A DNA stretch of 64,000 nucleotides from an uncultured Lachnospiraceae bacterium (GCA_910586125.1 CAJUHP010000007.1:34410-98409), one strand, 5' to 3'; counted from the first letter of the stretch, positions 1 to 9,093 are shown. Numbers and translations are program-made. The notes: a model not told the origin generated them from the letters alone.

Positions 1-2303
1 GCCCGATTTTGGATTCGTTTTGCAGCTTCTTTTGCGTCAATATCTCCATTAAAAAACATATCTGCCTCTTCCTCGATAATTTGCAGCAGATCTTTGTTAT
101 CATATAGATATAAATGCAACGAAATTTCCTGCAAAAAATCTGTTTCTTCCTGTGTTGTGGAAGGAATATCCTGCCAACCGATCCAATTTCCGTCATAATA
201 ATTCCATGTTATAAAATGAGGCGTTTCGTTTTTATAATGGGTCTGTTGATCAAAGGTCTCTTCTGTCACCACAAACCGGTCTATAACACTGTCGGAATAA
301 GACATATAGGACAAACAGAAGGCAATAAAATCCCATGCCTCTTCCTTATATTTTGACGCACTGTTGATTCCTATCCAATCATACAGCTTTGCAGGATACC
401 GCACTTCTCCGCTGCTGTTTGGAAATCCGACAATTTTTCCCGATTCCGAAAAAGCTGACCGAATACAGAAATAATCTTCCATACAATTCATCTCGTCTAC
501 GATTACAGGAAGCTGACCGGAATGAAAAAGTTCAGCACGTTCCTCTCTTTTATTGAGATTCTCTTTTTCATTCAGCCTAGCAATAGTCTCCAGCAGGGCG
601 GCAAATTCTCCGCTGTCAAAGGAACAGCTCTGATTCGTATCATCTACATAGTGATCCATCTCAGCTCCAGTGAGAATCTGAAGTAAAAAACGGGTTGGTG
701 AGAACCAATAATCCGTATATGCCTCTGTAGTTTGTTCTATAAGCGCAGCCAATTCTTGCGGCGTCATGATATTCTTTGGCGTGTCTTTGGGAACGATCAT
801 GATATCAACCGCAAAACTCAGCGGAATGAATGAGATTTTTCCCTCATTTGTGATCAGCTCTAGGATTCCAGGAAGAATCGTTTCTGCTGACATCTCATCT
901 GATTTTGCGAGATAAGGAGTTAAATCTTCGACGGCCCCCTTATCAATCAACATATTCATATCAAAAAGAGACTCACGGTCTAAAAGAATATCGGGTCCTT
1001 CATTATTTAAAAGTTCCAACTGAAAATCAGTAATATCACCTTTTTCATACTCTCGCAGTGTAATATGGTATTCGGGATGCGATTGATTGTACGCCGAAAC
1101 AATCTGAGCTATTTGAGAAGTCAGAGAATCTCCACTCGAATACGGAGAGTCTGAAAAATATATACTTGCCACTCCTAAAACCAATTCTGTTTTTTCCGGA
1201 ATCTGAGAGGCCGGAACTGGCTCCAGGGTAACCCAGAAATTTCCCTTTACAAGTGAATCAAAAATATACAGAAGAAACCCACCGTCCTCCCTTTTCCGAA
1301 TGTCTTTTATAGATTCAGCGCTCAAATTGAATTCCTGCCAACCAAAAAGTGCATCCAGAGAGCCGTCTGTCAAATCGATACGCCATAATTGGTTGATGTC
1401 AGCCAGATACAAGCCTTCTTCATAGCCACTGAATACATAATGCATCACGTTCGCTCCGGAGGCCACCTGTTCTGCAGCCGACTCAAAATCTACTCGAAGC
1501 GGCGTGGGTTCGCTTTCCCCCATTTCCTTCCATTGACTTAGGTTATACAGATAAACACTGTCGCCCACCTCCGGCACCTCGCCTGCCCAATAGGCATAAA
1601 TACCAGAAGCACCTGCGTTTACCAAACCAAAGCAGATATTATCAAATATTTTTGCCGTTAATCCATCCACTGGCAGGGAAAAGCGGCCTTGGTACTGTCC
1701 CATTTCATCCCAGCATAGTACAATGCCAGTGATCGTCAGGCCATACAAATTTCCATCCGTTCCGGTTTCCATATCATAGAGAGCGGAAATCTCATCCATG
1801 CCTGCTGTTGTATCCACCAAATAGATCTCGTTCAGCTCTTGATCTCTCTTTTCCAGCTTATAGGATTGAATTTCTCCATTGCCGTCCTTTTCTCCATACA
1901 GAAAATATGTACTGCCATCTTGTCCTGTCGTCATAGAGATCAAAGATTTCTTATCTTCTATTCCAAAGCTCAGCCGTTGCTGTGCTTTTTCTCCCATTTC
2001 CTGAATATAATAATTTGCTATATCTGTTTCTTGCCGCATATTGTAAGATGAATTATAATAATACAATGTATTGCCAATCAGATGAGGATTTCTTATATCA
2101 ATTTCTTTTCCCGCATTCTCAAAATTAGCTGATAGGACATAGCCATCCGGCAATCCTCTGTATTCTGTTTGGATATCAGCAGAGACGGTATTTGTGTTTT
2201 CTTCTGTAACCTGCACATCGGAACTTGTCGGCCCCTTCTTACATCCAGAAAAAAGAATCATAAAGATTCCTATCCACAAAAGTATATTTACATTTTTTTT
2301 CAT
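1..2303 (-). CDS. Lipoprotein: propeller-like region plus solute-binding domain (partial)
   Basis: The reading frame stays open from an ATG at 2303 to the left edge, so at least 767 residues are present and the C-terminus is missing. A lipoprotein signal ends in the lipobox FSGC, with Cys21 as the predicted lipidation site. Residues about 35-360 are rich in short WR/LW/YLY beta-strand-like repeats, as in beta-propeller proteins. From about residue 375 the sequence matches ABC family 1 extracellular solute-binding proteins in style: a Ser/Gly start, NNEGPDILLD, a central FIPLSF segment, and a late WDFIAFCLS segment. It should be anchored outside the membrane. No transporter genes are visible in the window. 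The fusion of a propeller-like region to a binding domain is read from the sequence; the ligand is unknown. Confidence 0.75.
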   Translation of the reverse strand, partial: MKKNVNILLWIGIFMILFSGCKKGPTSSDVQVTEENTNTVSADIQTEYRGLPDGYVLSANFENAGKEIDIRNPHLIGNTLYYYNSSYNMRQETDIANYYIQEMGEKAQQRLSFGIEDKKSLISMTTGQDGSTYFLYGEKDGNGEIQSYKLEKRDQELNEIYLVDTTAGMDEISALYDMETGTDGNLYGLTITGIVLCWDEMGQYQGRFSLPVDGLTAKIFDNICFGLVNAGASGIYAYWAGEVPEVGDSVYLYNLSQWKEMGESEPTPLRVDFESAAEQVASGANVMHYVFSGYEEGLYLADINQLWRIDLTDGSLDALFGWQEFNLSAESIKDIRKREDGGFLLYIFDSLVKGNFWVTLEPVPASQIPEKTELVLGVASIYFSDSPYSSGDSLTSQIAQIVSAYNQSHPEYHITLREYEKGDITDFQLELLNNEGPDILLDRESLFDMNMLIDKGAVEDLTPYLAKSDEMSAETILPGILELITNEGKISFIPLSFAVDIMIVPKDTPKNIMTPQELAALIEQTTEAYTDYWFSPTRFLLQILTGAEMDHYVDDTNQSCSFDSGEFAALLETIARLNEKENLNKREERAELFHSGQLPVIVDEMNCMEDYFCIRSAFSESGKIVGFPNSSGEVRYPAKLYDWIGINSASKYKEEAWDFIAFCLSYMSYSDSVIDRFVVTEETFDQQTHYKNETPHFITWNYYDGNWIGWQDIPSTTQEETDFLQEISLHLYLYDNKDLLQIIEEEADMFFNGDIDAKEAAKRIQNR

Positions 2304-2540
2304 AAGTATCCTCTCCCTTTCGTTTTGCTGAAATGATCTATTTCAACATAAATGTTTACACTCTGTAATAATATCTTTAATATAACATATCTTTTTCAGA
2401 TTTTCAACCTGAAAGACATAATCGGTTAATTTTTTGCTGTAATCGGGACAAATCATTTTCTTTATTCGACAGACCGGAACCTGCACAAGTCTGCTTGGCC
2501 AGATGTTTTTTTTGAGTTTCCAATCTCTGTATACAAAAAA

Positions 2541-2762
2541 TCACAGAACAAATAAATGCCTGCTCTTATTCCTTCCTCCATCTCTGATTAAACAAATCTT
2601 TCCGCGCTGATAAACGTCTGCGGGAGACTGCCAGATAGTGTCTTTCTTTTCTTTTGTCAAATTCAGAATATGTTTTGCAAGTTCTAATCCGCCGATTCCA
2701 TCCATAGCTACTGCAATCTGTTCCCGGCATTGCCATTCATCATCGACAATCGCCAGCCTCAT
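2541..2762 (-). pseudogene. Degraded LytTR-type response regulator remnant
   Basis: The ATG at 2762 has a GGAG ribosome binding site. The product begins MRLAIVDDE, the typical first strand and acidic pocket of a receiver domain. About residue 20 it jumps to DGIGGLELAKHI, which resembles the segment following the phosphorylated Asp (the GIDGLELA region). The intervening receiver core and the whole output domain are missing, and the 73-residue tail is unrelated. I read it as an internally deleted, non-functional fragment of an AgrA/LytR-like regulator. A real small protein cannot be excluded. Confidence 0.5.
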
Positions 2763-2951
2763 ATGCAATTCTCCTCTGATCTTTCTTTGCAATGTCGTTT
2801 TCGCCTGTTATTAATATAGCATAATCCAATTCCCCATGCAACCGGATCTCTGTCAGAATTTCCCCTTCCTTTTCCTTACATTCTGTGCTAAACTATCCCT
2901 AAAAGCCTGAAAAACAACACAGGAAAAGACCCGCAACGGAGGAAAAAAGAT

Positions 2952-4049
2952 ATGAAGCTAGGAATCGTAGGTCTCCCCAACGTAGGAAAAAGCACGTTAT
3001 TTAACTCTCTGACCAAGGCTGGCGCGGAGTCGGCCAACTATCCGTTCTGCACGATCGACCCCAACGTGGGCGTCGTGGCCGTACCGGATTTTCGTCTGAA
3101 GCTTTTGACAGATCTGTACCATTCCCGCAAAACCACGCCCGCCGTCATTGAATTCGTGGATATCGCCGGTCTGGTCAAGGGAGCTTCCAAGGGGGAAGGA
3201 CTGGGCAATCAATTTCTCGCCAACATCCGCGAAGTAGATGCAATTGTTCATGTGGTCCGCTGTTTTGAGGATGCCAACATTGTCCACGTGGATGGAAGTA
3301 TTAACCCGATACGTGATATTGAAACGATAAATCTGGAACTGATCTTCTCGGATCTGGAAATTTTGGAACGCCGGATTGCCAAAACGGGCCGGGCCGCTGT
3401 CAACGACAAGACGCTGGCGTGGGAGGTGGCCATTCTAAAACAGATTCAGGCTCATCTGGAAGCGGGGCATCTGGCAAGGACTCTGGCGTTTGACGGTGAG
3501 GAAGAACAGACTTTTGTCCGGAGCCTGAACCTGCTGACCGGAAAACCGGTGATTTTTGCCGCAAATGTAGCGGAAGAGGATATTGGCGACGACGCTTCCT
3601 CCAATTCTTTTGTAAAGGAGGTTCGACTCTATGCAAAGGAAAATGACAGCGAAGTCTTTGTGGTCTGCGCGCAGATTGAACAGGAACTATCCGAACTGGA
3701 TGAAGAAGAAAAACAAATGTTTTTGGAAGATCTGGGACTGGAAGAATCCGGTCTGGACAAGCTGATTCGAGCCAGCTATTCTCTATTGGGCCTGATCAGT
3801 TATCTGACCGCCGGGGAACAGGAGACTCGTGCCTGGACGATCACAAAAGGCACCAAAGCGCCGCAGGCAGCCGGTAAGATTCATTCTGATTTTGAACGAG
3901 GGTTTATCCGGGCCGAGGTGGTCAACTATCAGGATCTGCTGGATGCGGGAACCTACGCTGCCGCCAGAGAAAAAGGATTGGTAGGCTTGGAAGGAAAGGA
4001 TTATGTGGTCAAAGACGGCGATGTGATTTTGTTCCGTTTTAACGTCTGA
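2952..4049 (+). CDS. ychF: YchF/OLA1-family redox-regulated ATPase
   Basis: The 365-residue product has the usual length of YchF, a translation-associated P-loop ATPase that binds ribosomes. The Walker A motif GLPNVGKST is at residues 7-15 and the switch DIAGLV starts at 70. The base-specificity motif is NVAE at 205-208 instead of NKxD; this is the YchF hallmark that changes preference from GTP to ATP. The C-terminal 85 residues form the TGS domain. The start follows CGGAGG and is the only sensible one. It is a single gene, transcribed away from the upstream remnant and closed by a strong hairpin terminator. Confidence 0.95.
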   Translation: MKLGIVGLPNVGKSTLFNSLTKAGAESANYPFCTIDPNVGVVAVPDFRLKLLTDLYHSRKTTPAVIEFVDIAGLVKGASKGEGLGNQFLANIREVDAIVHVVRCFEDANIVHVDGSINPIRDIETINLELIFSDLEILERRIAKTGRAAVNDKTLAWEVAILKQIQAHLEAGHLARTLAFDGEEEQTFVRSLNLLTGKPVIFAANVAEEDIGDDASSNSFVKEVRLYAKENDSEVFVVCAQIEQELSELDEEEKQMFLEDLGLEESGLDKLIRASYSLLGLISYLTAGEQETRAWTITKGTKAPQAAGKIHSDFERGFIRAEVVNYQDLLDAGTYAAAREKGLVGLEGKDYVVKDGDVILFRFNV

Positions 4050-4066
4050 TCCGGGATTTTTTTCGG

Positions 4067-4112
4067 CCGCTGGCCAGGCATGGCCTTCCTGCCTGGCCAG
4101 CGGTCTTTTCTA
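4067..4112 (+). terminator. Intrinsic terminator of ychF
   Basis: A 14-bp perfect stem (4067-4080 with 4090-4103, GC-rich, built around CTGGCCAGGC) with a 9-base loop is followed by TCTTTTCTATT. The T-rich tract is on the plus-strand side, so it ends ychF. On the minus strand the stem is followed by an A-run, so it does not serve the convergent sigma gene well. Confidence 0.85.
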
Positions 4113-4688
4113 TTCCTCTTCCTGATAGATATCTGCCAGCCGTTTTCTGGCTCGATCCATATAGGTGCGGACATTTTCCGGCTTGATGCCCAATCGTTCT
4201 CCGATTTCCCTGTCGCTTCGCTCTTCACCGTACCGCTCAATCAACAGAGCCATATCTCTGGGTTTTAACCGGTTCAAGGCTTCTTCCAGCCGCCTTTTTC
4301 GATCTTCCCGGTCTTCTTTCATCAGAAAGTGTTCTTCCGGCGACAATTCATTGGAGGATATCTCCCGGCAACTTTCATCGTCTATCATGTCCAAAAGCCC
4401 CATCAGGCGCTGTTTGGTCCGCCGCCTGCCCTCGTCAATCGCCAGATTGCGCATTGTGCTGCTCATATAAGAAAGACGCCCGCTCAAGCTCCTTTCACTC
4501 AAATCTTCCACATGAGTAATCAGCCGCAGAAAACCTTCCTGTATCAGATCTTCTCTCTCATCCCGACTTAACTGTGTTCCCAGAATCTGTTCGATCAGCA
4601 TATCCGCCAGATTATGTCCCTGCTCATACAGTTCCGTAATGATTTGTTCTGCGTCATCCCCATGCAACAATTTTCTTCGGTATAACAT
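4110..4688 (-). CDS. Orphan sigma-70 family RNA polymerase sigma factor
   Basis: This 192-residue protein has a region-2-like half (EDLIQEGFLRLI near residue 68, then MSSTMRNLAIDEGRRR) and a region-4 half ending in an HTH (SDREIGERLGIKPENVRTYMDRARKRL, about 155-183). It lacks region 1 and a recognisable region 3, which fits a small ECF-like sigma factor. No anti-sigma gene lies next to it: the neighbours are ychF and a low-complexity gene. The ATG follows GGGAG. Its regulon and signal are unknown; it is too short and divergent to be a sporulation sigma. Confidence 0.85.
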   Translation of the reverse strand: MLYRRKLLHGDDAEQIITELYEQGHNLADMLIEQILGTQLSRDEREDLIQEGFLRLITHVEDLSERSLSGRLSYMSSTMRNLAIDEGRRRTKQRLMGLLDMIDDESCREISSNELSPEEHFLMKEDREDRKRRLEEALNRLKPRDMALLIERYGEERSDREIGERLGIKPENVRTYMDRARKRLADIYQEEE

Positions 4689-5060
4689 TTTACTAATCTC
4701 CCAATCTGTTTACACTTTTTTCACTTAATATAATTTCTACAGAATCTTCATATTATAATAAACGAAAAGAACAGGAAGATGCAACAGGTTCTGCGGATAT
4801 CTTTTCATTTTTTTTCTTTTTTCTTATTTTTTATTGTTATCTCACGATTTCCTGACATATTTTGGACATATATTTGTATACAGAATTATACAAAATAAAA
4901 AGTATGCTTTAAACCTTATAGAAACAAATTGCTGTCCAAAGTCTAAGTTAAACCATTATCTTAGAAATTTTATCATAGAATGTACAGCAAAAATGTATTT
5001 TAAGTAACCGTATCTTTCTCTTTTCATATCCTATCAATAAAAAGAAAAAGGGAAATTTTT
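4689..5060. other. AT-rich intergenic region
   Basis: These 372 bases separate the divergent sigma-factor and proline-rich genes. The block is strongly AT-rich, with long T and A runs near 4800-4840, and so contrasts with the very GC-rich gene that follows. Both genes must have their promoters here, but I could not settle on a clear pair of -35/-10 elements. No RNA gene or conserved motif was recognised. Confidence 0.5.
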
Positions 5061-5537
5061 ATGCCGCTGTCTTATAATGATAAGCCATGCCGCTGTTCTG
5101 GAAGTCCCGGCAGGCGCCGCTGTACGTGCAGGCCCGATGGTTCTCACGATCCTGGAACACATCCTGGCGACCCAGGACCCGGCAGGCCTCCTGTACCCCC
5201 CGGTCCAAGACCGCCGTGGGGGCCGGGCAGACCTCCCGGACCGCCTGTCGGCCCTCCTCCCCCTCCGGGGCCAAAGCCTCCATGGGGTCCGCACCCCGGC
5301 AGGCCCCCTGGCCCCCCTGGTCCAAGGCCGCCGTGGAGGCCGGGCAGACCTCCTGGGCCTCCCCCTCCTGGGCCGCCTCCATGGGGTCCGCAGCCAGGAA
5401 GACCTCCTGGACCTCCAGGCAGACCACCTGGGCCGCCGTGGGGACCTGGACCGGGCAGACCTCCGGGACCACCTGGTACAAAACCGCCCCGGGGATCTGC
5501 TCCTGGCAATTCAAGGCAAGATAAAACCTCCTGGTAA
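5061..5537 (+). CDS. Pro/Gly/Trp/Arg low-complexity protein
   Basis: The 158-residue product starts MPLSYNDKPCRCSG and from about residue 30 consists of degenerate repeats built from RPPGPP, GPRPPW and PWGPGRPP. Cysteines occur only in the N-terminal part (CRC, CTC). It has no membrane segment or signal peptide. A weak ribosome binding site (AAGGGA) precedes the ATG. All frames are open here because the DNA is repetitive and GC-rich, and the antisense reading gives a Gly-rich repeat instead. The plus frame is chosen for its ribosome binding site and non-repetitive N-terminus. Pro/Gly-rich surface or spore-coat proteins are one possibility, but that is inference only. Confidence 0.55.
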   Translation: MPLSYNDKPCRCSGSPGRRRCTCRPDGSHDPGTHPGDPGPGRPPVPPGPRPPWGPGRPPGPPVGPPPPPGPKPPWGPHPGRPPGPPGPRPPWRPGRPPGPPPPGPPPWGPQPGRPPGPPGRPPGPPWGPGPGRPPGPPGTKPPRGSAPGNSRQDKTSW

Positions 5538-5577
5538 CAGGCAAATACCTGTTAAGTAAATTAATACATTAAAAAAA

Positions 5578-5671
5578 GGGTGCTGCAAAAAAGCTGATAT
5601 ACACAATATATGGCATAACACTTAAAAAAATGTCATCCTATATGGTGGTCTCACCTCATTTTGCAACACCC
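5578..5671 (+). repeat. Extragenic hairpin repeat, copy A
   Basis: GGGTGCTGCAAAA (5578-5590) pairs with TTTTGCAACACCC (5659-5671) with one G-T pair, and encloses about 68 bases. ACAATATATGG lies at 5603-5613, and CCTATATGG at 5637-5645 makes a partial inner pairing. The same outer GCTGCAA arm and the same 11-base inner motif occur in the element at 32650-32747. It lies just downstream of the proline-rich gene, so it may double as a transcript end. Confidence 0.55.
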
Positions 5672-5766
5672 TATTATAAGGAAAACAATAAGGATAAACT
5701 CTGTTGATAACAGGTGTCAATCTGCACTCGTTTTCAAAGCGATCAAATCTTCGATTCCTTATTCTT

Positions 5767-6360
5767 CTATTTTTTCTTCTTTATACGTAAAACCAATATT
5801 TTAGAGATGCAGAAAGTCAGTCCTCCCAAGAAACCGCAGACAATATCTCCCATGGTATCCGTATTGCCATGCTGCACTCCCATTTTCAAAAACTGATCCG
5901 CTGAAAACTCTCCAATTTCCCAGGCTCCGGCACACATTCCTGCAAATACAAAAGCGGACAGAATCAAAATGACAGGGTCTTCATGCAATCCACGCCATTT
6001 CATCAGATTCCCCATAGCCGTATAGCCGATGGCCCCCAACACTACGCCGCTGAAATAATGGACAAAGCGATCCCAGCCAGGAAGCTTATCATACAACAGA
6101 TAAATAGAACCGGCCCCGGCCAAAACGACAAAAATCAGAGCCGGCAGATAGATTGTCATAGAAAAACGAAACAATACCAGCGCTACCGCAATTACGGCCA
6201 GAATCATACCGATCACATCCTTGGTATCTGCGGCTGGCTCCAAAATACGAAACAGGATCATCAGACACAGTGCCGCTGCGGCTATAAGAATCTTATTCCT
6301 TTTCTCCGCTGCCGGTATTTTGCCAGTCAGCATTTCTTTCCATTCCGGTGTCTCTGTCAT
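5767..6360 (-). CDS. YjdF-like (DUF2238) membrane protein
   Basis: This 197-residue protein has five or six predicted membrane helices after a short basic N-terminus. The motif W(D)RFVHYFSGVVLG near residue 95, followed by WEIGEFSADQ and GNTDTMGDIVCGFLG, matches the pattern of DUF2238/YjdF integral membrane proteins, where conserved His, Glu and Asp lie within or near the membrane. Function is unknown. It stands alone on the minus strand between the low-complexity gene and guaB. The start ATG at 6360 follows a weak GGAAA. Confidence 0.7.
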   Translation of the reverse strand: MTETPEWKEMLTGKIPAAEKRNKILIAAAALCLMILFRILEPAADTKDVIGMILAVIAVALVLFRFSMTIYLPALIFVVLAGAGSIYLLYDKLPGWDRFVHYFSGVVLGAIGYTAMGNLMKWRGLHEDPVILILSAFVFAGMCAGAWEIGEFSADQFLKMGVQHGNTDTMGDIVCGFLGGLTFCISKILVLRIKKKK

Positions 6361-6455
6361 ATCATTTTGTTTCCTTTCTTTCGGATTGCATTCTTTAGCT
6401 CATTGTATCACATATTTTTATTTTTTTCCAGCTCTTGGGTCATATTCTTCTAAGC

Positions 6456-6512
6456 ATATAAAAAGCCAGACAAAAAGCAGACCAAATATTATCTGTCTTT
6501 TGTCTGGCTTTT
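6456..6512 (-). terminator. Intrinsic terminator of guaB
   Basis: AAAAGCCAGACAAAA (6461-6475) pairs with the TTTTGTCTGGCTTTT ending at 6512. Read on the minus strand, the stem runs into CTTTTTATATG, giving the U-tract just after the guaB stop. Confidence 0.8.
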
Positions 6513-6566
6513 AACCGGTTATGCTATCCAATGTTGTAAAAATAAACCGGCGCTCCCCTGTTTTTG

Positions 6567-8021
6567 TTAATCGTCTACACTGTAATTCGGCGCTTCTTTT
6601 GTGATATGAATATCATGCGGATGACTTTCCTTCAGAGATGCCGAGGAAATCTTCACAAATTGTCCGGTTGCCTTCAGGGTCTCAATATCCTTCGCTCCAC
6701 AATATCCCATACCAGAACGCAGGCCCCCCAAGAGCTGGAATACCGTATCTTCCACCGTTCCTTTATAAGCTACCCGGCCTTCCACACCTTCCGGCACCAG
6801 TTTCTTTGCATCGGCCTGGAAATAGCGGTCCTTACTTCCGTTCTCCATCGCGGCCAGAGAACCCATACCGCGGTATACTTTGTATTTACGACCCTGGAAC
6901 AGTTCATATTCGCCAGGTGCTTCGTCACAGCCAGCCAGCAGGCTGCCCATCATCACCACGTTGGCGCCCGCGGCAATGGCCTTTGTAATATCTCCGGAAT
7001 ACTTGATTCCGCCGTCCGCAATAATCGGTATGCCGGATTCCTTGGCAGCTTCATAGCAATCCATAATCGCCGTGATCTGCGGCACGCCGATACCGGCAAC
7101 CACACGGGTGGTACAGATGGAACCAGGCCCAATTCCAACTTTCACCGCATCTGCACCGGCTTCAATCAAAGCGGCTGTCGCCTGTGCCGTTGCCACATTG
7201 CCTGCAATTACCTGCAGATCCGGATAGGTATTTTTTACCTCATAAACGGTGCGCAGGATATTTTCTGAATGCCCATGAGCCGAATCAATAACGATCACGT
7301 CCACCTTAGCCTGCACCAGCGCATCCACGCGGGCCATGATGTTTTTGGTAATTCCCACGGCGGCTCCGCACAGAAGACGTCCCTGAGCATCTTTGGCAGA
7401 CAGCGGATATTTGATCTGCTTCTCAATATCTTTAATGGTAATCAGACCTTTGAGTTCACCGGAACTATTTATAATAGGAAGCTTTTCCTTTCTGGCCTTG
7501 GCCAGAATCACTTTGGCCTCATCCAGCGTAACGCCTTCTCTGGCAGTAATCAGACCCTCGCTGGTCATGGATTCAGAGATTTTTTTGGAAAGATCCGTTT
7601 CAAATTTCAGGTCCCGATTGGTAATGATGCCAACCAGCTTTCTGCCAACCGTGATCGGCACACCCGATATCCGGTATTTTTTCATCAGATCATTGGCATC
7701 CGCCAGCGTGTGATCCGGAGACAGGTAAAACGGATCGGTGATTACGCCGTTTTCTGAACGCTTTACTTTGTCCACCTCGTCAGCCTGCTGTTCAATCGGC
7801 ATATTTTTATGGATCATGCCGATGCCGCCCTGCCTGGCCATGGCAATCGCCATGCGGTGTTCCGTGACGGTGTCCATACTGGCGCTCATCAGCGGAATAT
7901 TCAAACGGAGTTTCTTTGTCAGATTCGTACCCAGCTCTACCTGGTTCGGAATGACCTGAGAATACTGAGGGACCAGCAGCACGTCGTCAAAGGTAATGCC
8001 TTCTCCGATAATCTTTCCCAT
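6567..8021 (-). CDS. guaB: Inosine-5'-monophosphate dehydrogenase
   Basis: IMPDH oxidises IMP to XMP with NAD+, the first committed step of GMP synthesis in the cytoplasm. The 484-residue product has the catalytic loop GPGSICTT with Cys303, a tandem CBS (Bateman) insert at about 93-205, and the flap/active-site segment with YRGMGS. The start at 8021 is chosen because MGKIIGEG is the normal N-terminus and an AGAGG site precedes it. The frame extends 64 codons upstream across the promoter, and those are not expected to be translated. It is monocistronic, with its own promoter and terminator. Confidence 0.96.
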   Translation of the reverse strand: MGKIIGEGITFDDVLLVPQYSQVIPNQVELGTNLTKKLRLNIPLMSASMDTVTEHRMAIAMARQGGIGMIHKNMPIEQQADEVDKVKRSENGVITDPFYLSPDHTLADANDLMKKYRISGVPITVGRKLVGIITNRDLKFETDLSKKISESMTSEGLITAREGVTLDEAKVILAKARKEKLPIINSSGELKGLITIKDIEKQIKYPLSAKDAQGRLLCGAAVGITKNIMARVDALVQAKVDVIVIDSAHGHSENILRTVYEVKNTYPDLQVIAGNVATAQATAALIEAGADAVKVGIGPGSICTTRVVAGIGVPQITAIMDCYEAAKESGIPIIADGGIKYSGDITKAIAAGANVVMMGSLLAGCDEAPGEYELFQGRKYKVYRGMGSLAAMENGSKDRYFQADAKKLVPEGVEGRVAYKGTVEDTVFQLLGGLRSGMGYCGAKDIETLKATGQFVKISSASLKESHPHDIHITKEAPNYSVDD

Positions 8022-8082
8022 CTTATCGTTCCTCTCTTTCGTCTGGTGAATTTTGATTTGTATATATTTGTATATTAGACCT

Positions 8083-8111
8083 AGTCTAGCAAATGCACTG
8101 GACATTGTCAA
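8083..8111 (-). promoter_or_regulatory. Sigma-A promoter of guaB
   Basis: On the minus strand, TTGACA (8111-8106), a 17-base spacer and TAGACT (8088-8083) precede guaB by about 60 bases. The -10 lies inside an imperfect palindrome (TAGACCTAGTCTA on the plus strand) that could be an operator. Confidence 0.75.
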
Positions 8112-8165
8112 GTGGAGATCGAAGAAAATAATGGATGGATAGGCCGGGATATGTTGGTATAGATA

Positions 8166-8194
8166 TTGACGTTTTCTCTCATTACCGATACAAT
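8166..8194 (+). promoter_or_regulatory. Sigma-A promoter of the HAD phosphatase gene
   Basis: TTGACG (8166-8171), a 17-base spacer and TACAAT (8189-8194) lie 62 bases upstream of the ATG at 8257, on the opposite strand to the guaB promoter. Confidence 0.75.
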
Positions 8195-8256
8195 AAATCT
8201 GCGGAGGGAACACGTTTCCAAAAGGGACTTTTCATAATATAACAGGAGGAATCACG

Positions 8257-9093
8257 ATGAAAAAAAAGGTTATTTTTTTAGACGTAGACGGCACGCTGGT
8301 GGATTATGAGGGGAATCTGCCCGACTCGGCTGTAACTGCTGTACAAAAGGCACGGGCAAACGGGCATCGGGTCTATATCTGTACCGGACGCAGCAAGGCG
8401 GAAATATATCCCAATCTCTGGGAGATCGGACTGGATGGCATGATCGGCGGAAACGGCAGTTACGTGGAAGATCACGGACACACCATTTTGCATCGCTTGA
8501 TTACCAGAGAACAATGTATTCGGGCTGTAGACTGGCTTCACGAGAGAGGGCTGGAATTTTATCTGGAGAGCAATAACGGCCTGTTTGCCAGTGAACATTT
8601 TGAGGAAAAAGGACTGGATGTGATTCGGGAATATGCCCGCCGAAAAGAGCAGACCGGAGCGGATATTCTGACGGTCCGCAAGGTTTTTCCGGATATGATT
8701 TTCGATGGGGAATTATACCGCGACGACTTGAACAAAATTAGCTTTATTCTAAATTCATATGCCGATTATGAGGCCGCCTGCAAAGCATTCCCTGACTTAC
8801 AGTGCGGTACCTGGGGCGGGAAAGGAGAAACCGCTCTCTTTGGCGATCTGGGAGTAAAGGATATCACAAAGGCTTATGCCATCGACAGTCTGCTGGCTCA
8901 CCTGGGCGCAGACGCCGCCGATACAATCGCTTTCGGCGATGCCAAGGTCGATATTCCCATGCTGGAATACTGTGCTTACGGGGTTGCCATGGGAGGAGGC
9001 GGACCGGAAATCAAAGAAGCCGCCGATTATGTCACAGCAGATGTCACAGAGGATGGCCTTTATCTGGCCTTTGAAAAGTTAGGTCTCATCTGA
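8257..9093 (+). CDS. Cof-type HAD-superfamily phosphatase
   Basis: This is a 278-residue cytoplasmic hydrolase of the HAD IIB (Cof) class, which dephosphorylates small phosphometabolites, often sugar phosphates or flavin precursors. Motif I DVDGT is at residues 9-13 with nucleophile Asp9, motif II is TGRS, and motif IV is GDAKVDIPML. The large C2-type cap lies between motifs II and III. An AGGAGG site precedes the ATG. The last 15 bases overlap the convergent YesL-like gene. The substrate cannot be read from the sequence. Confidence 0.9.
   Translation: MKKKVIFLDVDGTLVDYEGNLPDSAVTAVQKARANGHRVYICTGRSKAEIYPNLWEIGLDGMIGGNGSYVEDHGHTILHRLITREQCIRAVDWLHERGLEFYLESNNGLFASEHFEEKGLDVIREYARRKEQTGADILTVRKVFPDMIFDGELYRDDLNKISFILNSYADYEAACKAFPDLQCGTWGGKGETALFGDLGVKDITKAYAIDSLLAHLGADAADTIAFGDAKVDIPMLEYCAYGVAMGGGGPEIKEAADYVTADVTEDGLYLAFEKLGLI

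Noticed and set aside
5059..5544. Open frames on the minus strand and other plus frames across the Pro-rich gene
   Set aside because: All frames are open because the repeat is GC-rich; the antisense Gly-rich reading has no ribosome binding site.
8022..8213. Upstream extension of guaB by 64 codons
   Set aside because: It crosses the promoter and does not match the family; the start at 8021 has a ribosome binding site.
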